Part shown: positions 1 through 9,880 of the stretch, piece by piece
How the letters are laid out: every line of letters starts with the position of its first letter
How positions within the stretch are numbered: the stretch's first letter is position 1
NCBI RefSeq assembly: GCF_020740795.1
Contig: NC_067293.1
Span: forward strand, 20,030,378-20,094,377
DNA length: 64,000 bases
DNA from: Apus apus
Taxonomy: Eukaryota > Chordata > Aves > Apodiformes > Apodidae
Direction: 5' to 3'
Made by a program: the position numbers and the translations under genes
The notes under the pieces: generated by a model
What the model was told of the DNA's origin: nothing
Seen by the model: only the letters and a program-made list of their open reading frames with translations
The model's database searches: none

Positions 1-1552
1 ACTGTGTGGTTCCAGGAGGGACCTGATGTTACTTTGGGAGGGGGGTTTCAGTGTGATTCACTAGCCCAGAGTGAGCCCTGGCTGGGAAGAGGAAGGAGCA
101 ACGCTGCCTCCCTTTCATCACATGTCACACAAAACCCACTAATAATCACATTCAGTTCAGCTTTTCAACTTCTGACCTCTCTGCTTGGGATCCACCCAGC
201 ACCCGTGATCACACTTTCCACCATGTATCAGGCAGCAATTTCTCAGGGAGTCTCAAAAGAGCCCAGAAATGTGTCCCAGCAGTGCACTGGTTTCCTCCCT
301 GGCATGGATGCTGCAGCCAGAGCACAGCCCTGGTGCCAAGGGCAGCAGTACTGGTCCTTGCATGTCCCAGCACAGCCACCTTGTCACCCCCCTGGTCTGT
401 CTCCCTTTCAGCCTATTCAAGTAATGACAGAAAAACATCCCATTCCCCCTCTTCTCCCCACAAAAAGAGGGCACCAAATGAATGGTCCACGCCAGGTGAG
501 GAATGAAGGGCTGGGGCTCAACTACAAACCAACAGAACCAGGGCAGGAGATTTTTGTGTGAAGAGAGAACAACTCAGCTGTGACAACATATCAACAACAG
601 CTAAATATAGCAGGTTATTTCTGGAGATCCAGATGCTGGGTAAATACAACCTTATTATTTAATGCAGGGGCAAAAGTTCAGCCGAGTCCCTCATGCTTCT
701 TTTCCCTGTTATTTCCCCATGTCCAGGCACAGAACCCCACTCCTGGAACCCTGTACTCCCATCACTGCCTGGCTGCACTGAAGGAAGCCAGGAGCTCAGT
801 CCCTGTCCCTCAGCAGTCAGAGGAGGCCACTGCTTAATGACATTTGCAGAGCACACTCCCAACCCTGCTTCTGGAGAGATCTGATCCTGCCCTCGGCAGG
901 AATTTTTTTGGAGAATGCAGCTCTTGCATTCACGGCTGGTGCAGGAGCCTTTCCTCTCTGCTTTGTGCAGAACAATACATGGGAAGTGAATGTCAGAGAG
1001 GAAGTGGAGGGTTCAGAAATCCATGGGAACCTGGCCCTGGCTGGGACTGCTCCAGTGGGATGGAGCAGCACAGCCAGCACTGTGTCCCCCACAGCCAGGG
1101 CTGCCCACAGGAGGGGACCCACGGGGCGCGGGGAGGTGGGGTGGGACAGGGCCACAGGGCCACCCGCTGGCACTGCAGGATGAGGCTGCTCTCCCTCCCA
1201 GCAACACACTGCACAGCTTGGGCTGGTTTGTCTCAAAAATCAGATTTCTGGGGGGGTTTCCTGCGGTGCAAATTGTCTGAGATACCATGACCCTGCCCGT
1301 GGAGGGGGGCTTCTGGCAAGGGTCCCTCAGGGCAAGCTGCCAGCACCAGCAATGCTCCATGGGGCTGGCAGCCACTGCCAGGAGGACACTGGTCCCCAGG
1401 TACTCCTGCTGAAATGGTCACCTCCAAGCAAGCAGATGAAATCCAAGCTTCTTTTCCACTGTTACTGCTGAGGGAGCCAAGCATGCCATACCCAGCTCTT
1501 CTGTTGGCAGTGGGCAGCAGCAGCAGCTCTGCACAGCCAGTGTCTAAGGTCA
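1..1552. other. Non-coding stretch at left edge (STARD8 intron 2 or further left)
   Basis: No exon with proper splice signals and no recognisable protein was seen on either strand. By position it should be intronic to STARD8, which is transcribed leftwards. The open frames here are overlapping, low-complexity and lack family motifs. The only marked sequence is a short segment at 597-626 that is nearly repeated at 37369-37398. Confidence 0.5.
597..626 (+). repeat. Dispersed 30-bp motif, copy A (MEF2-like core)
   Basis: Matches 37369-37398 at 27 of 30 positions by eye, and all three differences are transitions. The shared core acagctaaatatagca contains ctaaatatag, which fits the MEF2 consensus YTAWWWWTAR. 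It is either a remnant of an old interspersed repeat or a shared regulatory module. Confidence 0.5.
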
Positions 1553-1914
1553 CTTGGATTGTTCAGCTCGGAGAAGAGGAGGCTGAGGGGTGACCTCACT
1601 GCAGTCTGTGGTTCCTCAGGAGGGAAGAGATGGGACAGGTCCTGATCTCGTCACTCCTGTGACCAGAGACAGGACTGGGGGAAATGGCAGAAGCTGCATC
1701 AGGGCAGGTTTAGGTTGGATATCAGGAAAAGGTTTATTCACCCAGAGGGTGGTTGAGCACTGGAACAAGCTCCCAGGGCAGTGGTCCCAGCACCAAGCCT
1801 GCCTGGGTTCCAGAAGCATTTGGATGATGCTCTCAGGCACATGGTGTGATTCTTGGGGTGCCCTGCACAGGGACAGGAGTTGGACTCGATGATCCTGATG
1901 GGTCCCTTCCAACA
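1553..1914 (+). mobile_element. CR1 LINE 3'-end fragment, plus orientation
   Basis: Reads as the 3' part of an avian CR1 element. The frame encoding the 'EKRRLRGDL'-type end of ORF2 is degraded. It is followed by the 'agg.tggatatcaggaa' segment, the 'ttggactcgatgatcctg' segment and the 'gggtcccttccaac' 3' terminus. It abuts an oppositely oriented CR1 tail at 1914-1915. It is 5'-truncated, as CR1 copies usually are, and has no intact ORF. Confidence 0.85.
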
Positions 1915-3450
1915 CATAGAATCACAGAACCATTCAGTTTGGAGAAGCCCCTTGGGATCACCCAGTCCAACCATCATCCCTGCTCTACAAAGGTCTCCCC
2001 TAAGCCACATCCACCAACACCACATCCAAATGACCCTTAAACACACCCAGGGATGGCGACTCCACCACCTCCCTGGGCAGCCTGTTCCAGTGTCTGACCA
2101 CTCTGGCTGTGAAAAAATTTTTCCTAATGTCCAGTCTGAACCTGCCCTGGTGCAGCTGGAAGCCATTTCCTCTTGTTCTGTCACTAATTACCTGTGAAAA
2201 GAGACCAGCACCAACCTCTCTACAATCATCTTTCAGGTAGTTGCAGAGACTGATGAGGTCTCCCCTCAGCCTCCTCTTCCTCAGACTAAACATTCCCAGC
2301 TCCTTCAAGTGTTCTTCATCAGATTGATTCTCCAGGCCCTTCCCCAGCTCCGTTGCCTCCTCTGTCCTTGCTCCAGCACCTCGAGATCTCTCTGGAATTG
2401 AGGTGCTCAAAACTGGACACAACACTCCAGGTGTGGCCTCACCAGTGCTGAGCACAGGGGGACAATCACCTCTCTGCTTCTGCTGGCCACACTATTTCTA
2501 ATACAGGCCAGGATGCCATTGGCCTTCTTGGCCACCTGGGCACACTGTGGCTCATGTTCAGCTGCTTGTCAGTTAGAACCTCCAGGTCCTTTTCTGCCAG
2601 ACACTTTCCAGCCACACTTCCCCAAGCCTGGAGCGTTGCCTGGGGTTGCTGTGGCCCAAGTGCAGGACTCAGGACTTGACCTTGTTGAAGCCCAGACCAT
2701 GGACATCAGCCCAACGATCCAATCTATCCAAGTCTCTCTGCAGAGCCTCCCTATCCTCATGCAGATCAACACTCCTGCCCAGCTTGGTGTCATCTGCAGA
2801 CTCACTGATGATAACTCTGTCCTTATCAAGATCATCAATAAAGATGTTAAGCAGAAAGGGTCCCAACACTGAGCCCTGAGGACACCACTTGTGACTGGCC
2901 CCAGCTGGATTGGACTCCATTGACTCTTTGGGCCTGACTGTCCAGCCAGTGCTTGGTCCAACAGATCGTTTGCTCATCCAGGCCACAAGCAGCCAGGCTT
3001 TTTTAATGACAGTTCTATGGGGAACAGTGTCAAATGCTTTTTGGAGGTCCAGATAGACAATATCCACAGCCTTTCCCTCATCCAATCGTCTGATCATCAG
3101 GTTACAAAAGGGGATCAGGTTCATCAGGCAGGACCTGCCTTTCATAAACCCCTGCTGACAGGGCCTGATCCCCTGGTTGTCCTCTGTATGTCTTCTAATG
3201 ACACTCAAGATGATCTGCTCCATGACCTTCCCTGGTACCGAGGTCAGACTGACAGGTCTATAGTTTCCCGGGTTCTCCTTTCTGCCTTTCTTATAGATGG
3301 GTGTTACATTTGCCACCTTCCAATCCACTGGGACCTCCCCAGTTAGCCAGGACTTCAGGGAAGTAACGGAAAGTGGCCTGGTGATCACACCTGCCAACTC
3401 TTTCAGCACCCTTGGATGTAACCCATCCAGTCCCATAACTCCATATTCTG
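1915..3450 (-). mobile_element. CR1 LINE, 5'-truncated, about 1.5 kb with degraded reverse-transcriptase ORF
   Basis: The longest CR1 copy in the window. On the minus strand, 2669-3450 encodes a reverse-transcriptase fragment with recognisable blocks: a [18 protein letters not shown] region, [28 protein letters not shown], and the catalytic-box region reading SADDTKLG. The residue before the box's ADD is Ser where CR1 polymerases normally have Phe. The downstream part (2000-2455) carries the conserved C-terminal CR1 region ([23 protein letters not shown]) in another frame, so frameshifts separate the two. It ends at the left with the inverted tail 'catagaatcacagaacc'. The endonuclease ORF is missing. 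It is a dead copy. Confidence 0.9.
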
Positions 3451-3702
3451 TGATGCTATGATTCTGTGTCCAGAGAAGGGGCCACAGCAGCACAGCCCCA
3501 GCTCCCAGCCGCTTGCTTCAGGGTCCAGGAGCTGGGAATGGGTCCAGCTCTGCCTCAGGAAGCCACTCAGGGAGTTCACTGGGTGTGCTGGAAGAGGAGC
3601 TGTGCTGTGCAGGGAATCAAGAAGTGGTGGAAAAGCCAGGAGAGGCACATTCCCAAAGGTGACTGGGATGAACACAGAGCTAACTCAGTGCTGCCATGTG
3701 TC

Positions 3703-4243
3703 ACAGAATCACAGAATCCCCAAGGCTGGGAAAGACCTTTCAGATAATCAAGTCCAGCCTGCGACCAACACCACCACATCAGCCAAACCATGGCACTACG
3801 TGCCTTTCCTTGAACACCTCCAGGAACAGTGATTCCTTCCCTGGGCAGTCCATCCCAATGGCTGATCACCCTTTCCATGAGGAAGTGCTTCCTGATATCC
3901 AACCTAAACCTTCCCTGGAGCAACTTCAGGCCAGGCCCTCTTGTCCTGTCACTGGTTGCCTGGAAAAAGAGCCCAGAAGCCCCTGAGCACAACCTCCCTT
4001 CAGGTGGCTGTAGAGTGAGAAGGTCCCCCCTGAGCCTCCTCCGGGCTAAACACCCCCAGCTCCCTCAGCCTCTCCCTGTAAGACTTTCTCTCCAGTCCCT
4101 TCACCAGCCTTGTTGTCTCCCCTGGCCCTGCTCCAGCACCTCAAGATCCTTCTTGCAGTGAGGGGCCCAGAACTGGACACAGAGCTCAAGGTGAGGCCTC
4201 CCCAGTGCTGACCACAGGGGGGGAATCACATCCCTGCTCCTGC
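3703..4243 (-). mobile_element. CR1 LINE 3'-end fragment, minus orientation
   Basis: Starts with the inverted CR1 tail 'tcacagaatcacagaatc' and runs through the reverse complements of the conserved 'ggtttaggttggatatcagg' and 'ggctgagggggga' blocks to the CR1 'tccagttctgggc' region near 4170. It is 5'-truncated and has no intact ORF. It is in the sense orientation with respect to STARD8. Confidence 0.88.
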
Positions 4244-5895
4244 CAGGGAGGAGTGTCCCAGGAACTGCAGTCCTCGTGATGCCCACCCCAAAGAGACCAC
4301 AACACCACCAGGGAAGGGAACGGCTCCTGATGCCACTGCCCGAATGCTTCCTTGAGGGACCCCGCTTTTCAGAGCCCTGAGGACGCATCAGCCTCTCCTC
4401 AGCACTTGAGAACGCCCAGGGGAAGGTGTGCACGGCCCACAGGCTGGCTCCAAGTCCAGCAGAATCCACAGGGAAGGAAGAGCTCCAGCCACGCTGCCCC
4501 GGGCCCCCGCAGGGCGCGGCAGATGGCAGCGGAGCCGGGGTCTCGCTGCGGCTCCGGTGTCGTGTCCCGGGTCACATCCTCTGGTGTAAAACCACACAGC
4601 CACTGCCAGGGGTGAGGGTCCTGCTCCTCCTGCCCTCAGAGCCCCCTGCAAGTGTGATGCCAGGGTGGCCAAGCATCCCTCCAGCAGCATGGAGCTCAGC
4701 AGGCTGGGACACGGACATGTGGCCAGAAGGTGGCAGCTGGGATCGTGTGAATGGTGCTGACCCTTGACCGAGACAGATTTGGATGTTAAGGCAGGTTTAA
4801 TCATGGGGAATCCCTTGCACAGGGCTCTTCAACTCTTTTAAACAAGCTCTTGCTATTCACGTTGTTAATCTCTCCCATGAAAGGGCAAGAGAGACCACCC
4901 AGGATTACCTCGGGAGCTTCATTAACAAAGCACCTTTTGTAGCCCAGAGCTTTCCTGTGCTCCTGGGCTCTTGTACTGGTTCAGAGCTCACCTAACCCTT
5001 TGGCAGATGAAATACAAGAGGCCAGGTCATTGCCCTCCAGTCCTGGGAACAGCTGGGAGATCCCCAGGCACATCCCAAAGGCGATGGCTGCAGCAGGGGC
5101 AGCATCGCTCCTCCCGCCTCCGTCTGCAGCACCACCCTGAGCTCTGTGCTGGAAGCAGGGGAAGTGGCACAGGGTCCCTCGCTCCAGACTAGTGACCCCA
5201 ACCTGCCTGTAGGACCAGGCCGGGTTTCCTGCTAAAGACATGGCTGAGCAAAGAGCCCCCATCAGACCAACGGGTGGGATTATTAAGTGCAGAACCTCTA
5301 CCCATCTTGCCCACCAGCAGGGCCGTGCTTGCCCACAGGGCTGCTTGTCTGGGGGTGAACACGAGGACAAGGTGAGACCCAAAGCATTTCCTCACATCCC
5401 GCAGAGTAGCAGCCAGGACCAGTAACACCATTTCAGACCAGTTTGGCAGTGGGGCCCTGCAGTGTTCTCAAAACCAGCAGCAGCTGTGCCCCGTCTGTGA
5501 GCCCACAAGCTCTGTCCCCATCCCTGGTCCCTCTCTCCTCCTGCAGACCACCACAGGCCTCCCTGGCACCCATGAGCCGCACACACAGGGTGGCCCTGAT
5601 CCCCAGCCCTTCCCCCTGCATTTGCAGAGGGATGGCTGGGGCAGAAGCAGCCCATGGACATGCAGACACAACAACCACGGATCAGCCAGGAGCTGCACCA
5701 CGATTCCCTCCTGCCTGGCTGTCACTGGGGAGACACCTCAGCCACCCCAACTGGAAGGGGTTCCCAGCCAGGGCAGACCCTCCTGCCCATGGAATGGCCA
5801 TTTCAGGGCTCTGGAGCTCCTCATGAGCTTATCTGCAGAGCATGGGGTTGTTCACCACAAAAAAAATGAATTGAGGATCTTCCCCCCCTCTACTC
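4244..5895. other. STARD8: Non-coding stretch in STARD8 intron 2
   Basis: I looked on the minus strand for the next STARD8 exon, which should begin the SAM domain with a phase-1 junction after the 34-nt microexon, and found no match. The DNA is GC-rich unique sequence with many short chance frames. Confidence 0.45.
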
Positions 5896-6410
5896 TGCCC
5901 TACTGAGACCACATCTGGAGTGTTGTGTCCAGTTCTGGGCTCCCCAGTTCAAGAGGGACAGGGATCTACAAGAAAGTCCAACAGAGGACTACAAGGATCA
6001 TTAAGGGACTGAAACATCTGTCTTATGAGGACAGGCTGAGAGACCTGGGGCTGTTTAGTCTAGAGGAGAGAAGACTAAGAGGGGATCTTATTAATGTTTA
6101 CAAAGATCTGGAGGGTGAGTGTCAAGAAGAGTGGGCCAGTCTCTTTTCAGTCATGCCCTGTGAGAGGACAAGGGGCAATGGACACAAACTGGAACACAGG
6201 AAGTTCCATCTCAACATGAGGAAAAACTTTACTGTAAGGGTGCCAGAGCCCTGGGACACGCTGCCCAGAGAGGTTGTGGAGTCTCCTTCTCTGGAGACTT
6301 TCCAGACCCATCTGGATGTGTTTCTGTGTGATCTGCTCTAACAGGAAGGTTGGACTCGACGATCTCCAGAGGTCCCTTCCAACCCCCATCGTTCTATGAA
6401 TCTATGAAAG
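5896..6410 (+). mobile_element. CR1 LINE 3' fragment, plus orientation
   Basis: Begins in 'tactgagaccacatctggag' followed by the CR1 block 'gtccagttctgggctccc'. It contains a frame at 5925-6341 still encoding the CR1 ORF2 C-terminus ([11 protein letters not shown]-like, [24 protein letters not shown]) and ends in the tail 'ttctatgaatctatgaa'. It is antisense to STARD8 transcription. The C-terminal frame is nearly uninterrupted, so it may be a younger copy than the others. Confidence 0.9.
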
Positions 6411-6690
6411 GGAAGCAGAGAGGAGCAGAGTGGCCGTGGGGCTGGGCTGGGCTGGTGGAGCTGCTCCCAGTGCTGGCACAGCCATGGCAGCAGGGGCAAG
6501 GCAGTGAGGGGCCTCCCTGCACTGCTCCACAGCCTCAGGCATCTGCCTTTGCTGCCCCTTTGACAAGTAACAGTTTGGGGGGAAAACCACACTGCTGGCA
6601 GGAGAAACCAGATCCCAGCAAGGGGACAGTCCTCCTCTGCCACTCCGCAACGAGGACATTCCTGCCCCAAAAAACATTTTCACAGCTTAC

Positions 6691-6724
6691 CTGCATCTTT
6701 CTTATCTTCTGGCAATGTGAAACA
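6691..6724 (-). CDS. STARD8: STARD8 coding exon 2 (34-nt microexon)
   Basis: On the minus strand the sequence runs pyrimidine-rich tract, ttttcacag, 34 nt, then GTAAGC. It encodes CFTLPEDKKDA and leaves one base over (phase 1). The upstream exon ends in phase 0, so the frame is kept. Confidence 0.65.
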
Positions 6725-9647
6725 CTGTGAAAAGAAAGAAAAAAAAGAACAAAAATAATTTTTTTCACATTCATGGACTCCTACCACTTGCACTTGGGCT
6801 CGGTCCCTATTCCAGCCTCTTCCAAGAAAGGAGCTGGGACCTCCAGCTCTGAGGACAAGCAATGTCCTGGCTTTAAACCATGAGTGCAAAACACAGCCCA
6901 GCTCCTGCGCTGGAGCTGGCTCTGGACAGCACTGGGAACACCTCGGTGGGGCAGACCCTTACTTGAGCAGAGGAAGCATGGGCTGGGATCCCCCAGAAAT
7001 GCCCCTGGTACCTGTGTGGCAGTGGAGATGTTCACATTTTAATTGCATTGGTGGGTCTGGGGGCAGGTCACACAGTGGTGTCTGCAGGCCCCGTGGGAAG
7101 CCAACAATAAAGAAAGGGAGAACAGAAAAAAAGAGCTGAAAGCAGGTTGGGCACTCGCTCTCTGAGCTTCTCCACGGGCACAGCACCCAGGGGGGAAGGG
7201 GCCACCAGCACAGGGACTGCCCTTCACTGGGGACAAAACCAAGGGAAATGGGATTTACAGACAGAAGGGCCTTGCCAGGGCCTGGGAGATGAAGGCCATG
7301 TGCATGAAGGCAGATGAACAGGAGAGTCCCAAGGCCATCCCAGAGCCTGGGACCCTCCCCAGGCCCCTCTCAGGTGCTGGGCAGCCCCTCCAAGGCAGCC
7401 CCAGCCCGGCTGAGCGGGGCAGAGGTGCTGGCAGGGCAGCAGGAATTGTGCAGGAATGCAGCACGTTGCCCGGCCGGCCTTTCCCACGGCCCCCCGGGAC
7501 CCCTCTTCCTGCTGGGACTGCAGGACAGGGGATGACCCAGCAGCAGAAGGGTTTAACCTCCTCCCTGCTGCTGGGCTTCCTTCATCTCCCCAGTGCCGGG
7601 CTTCAACCCAGGCAGGGACGAGCCAGGTCTCCTCGGCTGGTGGGGGTGGCTGCTGTGGAACTGAAGTGGAAATGTGGGAACAGGAGTCTGCCAGTGAGAG
7701 GGGAGAGAAGCAAAGTGTCCACCTGAGTACCTTGTGTTCCTGCAAGGAGAGCAACAGGAAGCTTAAACCAGCAAAGGAGACTACGCAAAGAACATCAGCT
7801 CCTCCTGAACTCAGGAACAACGCACCTGCCACACCGAGCAGAGAGCCCCTAGTGCCATCCTGGGACTTTGTGATGCCAAACTCAACACAAGCCTCATGGG
7901 TTGAGCTAATGAGGAAGCACAAAACGCAGAAACATCATTTTGGCCCCTTTGCCACTGGGCCACCTCTCCCTCACACCCACTGAAGCAGATTTCCTTTTCC
8001 CTGTGGCCCACAGCCTGGGGGTGGTGAGCCAAGGGGCCCTCACCCCTGTTCTCATGCCTGCTGATCAAAAAGGCCACCTGATCCATGGGAAATGGTCACA
8101 TATTTTCTGGAGCCTCCATTGCTCAGAGTTTCCCTTACCACAGGCCCCAGCACAGGTTCCTGGCCAGGACACCTCAGTACCCAGGGGTGACAATGGGAGG
8201 AAGAGCCCCAGATCCAAGGGACAAATTTACTCCCAGACCCATGAGGGACTTTGGCCCCCGCTCAGTCCCCACTGCACTGCTGGTGTCCTGCAAAGGCATT
8301 TTCTAAGCACGAAGCAGAAACAAACACTGGCTTCATTAGTAAAACCAGTGGGTTCAGCTGTATCAGTATCCTCAGATGAGGGGGCTGGGAATGTGTTGGG
8401 GTGGGGAGCAGCCAGGGCCGTGGCAGAGGGGCAGCTGCAGCCGGGGCTGGGGACAGGGAGGGCAGGAGTTTTCGCACAGCTCCCTGCCACCCAGGGACCC
8501 TCCCTCAGGCACGAGGTTCCCAGAGCTCTGCTGGTTCTTTGGGCTTTGCTGCTGTCCCCGGGCACTGGGGAGCCTGGTCCAGGCCAGGCTGGAGCCTCCA
8601 GGAGCTGGAGCAACCCAGGGGGATGTGGGACCATGAGCACAGTGACAACACACAGCTCCCAGGGACGAGGAGGGTTAATGAGGACTTGCTAAGCCCTCTG
8701 GAGACAGCAGGGACAAGACAGCTACTAATATAATTAATGAATTTCACAAATGTCATTTTTAGACTCAACTATTTAAAGCTTTGCACTGGAAGCCCGGGGG
8801 AGCAGTGTGCATTCCACATGCATTTCAGATCCACCCGCTTGACACACACACACAGCCTGCTGTACAGCACTGGTTGGAGAGGGGTTTCAGTGCTTTTTCC
8901 AGTCAGAAGCTCCTGGAATCCATACTAACAATACCTCCAAAATGCAGCCAGCACACCTGCCACCAGGCTGCACAGGCTGCAGCACACCAAATCCAGCACA
9001 ACAGACGGGGCAGCCAGAGAGAGCTGCACGTTATTAAGGTGGCAGATGAGGAATTAAACCCAAATACCAGATGCCATGACAGCCACTGCTGCAGGAAATT
9101 AAAAACTCGAGGCCTCTGCTCTCACTGCTCCTTTGTCCTCCTGTTCACAGTCACCCCATCTCTCTGGGTTGGCAAAGTCAGAGTGGTGCCAGGAGCAACC
9201 AGAGCCTCCAGGTGAGCCCCAGTTTTCCGGGGTGTCCCCAGCCCAGCCACAGCACTGGAGCTGCACATAGCAGGACCTGGCTTGGTGTGTGTGGCCCCCA
9301 CCGGGGGCTGGCAGCACACACGGGGCATTATAACCAGCAGGGCTGCATCCCCTGAGGCTGCCGGCCCTGGGAAGCAGGTCCCACAGCTGATGGGCAAGCA
9401 CGGGGCCCATCTAAAATTAACCTTCACGTGGGGCACGGGCACAACATCCCTCCAGAGCAGACTTCAGGCACCATGAGCAAACCTCAGCCCTACCGGAGAC
9501 ACCCCCCAACACACCCCCCAAACCCCCAACCCTTCCAGCAGCTTCTCCCGACATGCAGAGAGTGCAAGAAGCCAGGCACCGTTTAATCAGACGGCTCCTT
9601 ACCTTGGCTCTTTTGAAGCAAGCCCAGAAGAAGTCCAGCAATGGCAT
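6691..9647 (-). CDS. STARD8: STARD8 (DLC3) 5' end: first two coding exons, partial
   Basis: STARD8 is a Rho GTPase-activating protein of the DLC family (SAM, RhoGAP and START domains) that acts at focal adhesions and endosomal membranes. Only its N-terminus is seen here. The exons are 9603-9647 (MPLLDFFWACFKRAK, then donor GTAAGG) and 6691-6724 (CFTLPEDKKDA plus one base, with a long pyrimidine tract and CAG acceptor before it and donor GTAAGC after it). Phases join cleanly as 0 then 1. Identity rests on three points: my memory that a long STARD8 isoform begins MPLLD and places a short exon before its SAM domain, the CpG-rich promoter upstream, and the position next to YIPF6 in the orientation expected from conserved synteny. 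The SAM, RhoGAP and START exons must lie left of the window. The residue match is short, so this is strong as a gene start and moderate as to name. Confidence 0.65.
6725..9602 (-). other. STARD8: STARD8 intron 1
   Basis: A 2.88-kb intron bounded by GTAAGG and a strong TTTTCACAG acceptor. It holds no CR1 that I can recognise. Its open frames, of up to about 250 codons on either strand, are GC-rich chance frames in mutually overlapping phases. A small (CA)n stretch lies near 8843. Confidence 0.5.
9603..9647 (-). CDS. STARD8: STARD8 first coding exon (15 codons)
   Basis: ATG at 9647 (minus) encodes MPLLDFFWACFKRAK and ends directly at donor GTAAGG in phase 0. The frame also stays open upstream into the GC-rich leader, so the start rests on similarity to the known isoform and not on an upstream stop. 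Confidence 0.68.
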
Positions 9648-9689
9648 GATGGGTTGGGGGGGGAAGGCAGGGGACAGGCGCGGAGCCCC

Positions 9690-9880
9690 CCTAGACCATG
9701 GCACAGCCCCCTGCCCTGGGGAGGACCCCCCCGGGCACCCCCACGGCCGCTGCCCGGCGCGCAGCGCAGGCAGGAGCGCGCAGGGAGGGAGGGAGGAGGC
9801 AGCGCTGCCGGCGGGGGCGGGACAGCGATTCAAACCCTGCACCGTTACTCCGTTGGTTGCGACCGGGCTTCGGACGGCGA
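9690..9880 (-). promoter_or_regulatory. STARD8: CpG-rich promoter/first-exon region of STARD8
   Basis: A compact CpG-dense patch immediately upstream, on the minus strand, of the STARD8 start codon. It includes a GC box at about 9813-9822 and clustered CG dinucleotides, while flanks on both sides are CpG-poor. There is no TATA box at a sensible distance. The start site itself cannot be fixed from sequence. Confidence 0.6.

Noticed and set aside
2669-3493. Reverse-transcriptase ORF as a working gene
   Set aside because: It is a 5'-truncated, frameshifted CR1 copy with a substitution at the residue before the catalytic ADD and no endonuclease part.
1-6690. SAM-domain exon of STARD8
   Set aside because: I looked on the minus strand for a phase-1 exon encoding the SAM start and found no match, so the next exon is taken to be beyond the left edge.
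7224-8692. Frames of 232 codons (minus, 7224-7922) and 250 codons (plus, 7940-8692)
   Set aside because: Both lie inside STARD8 intron 1, overlap frames in other phases, and show no conserved motif.
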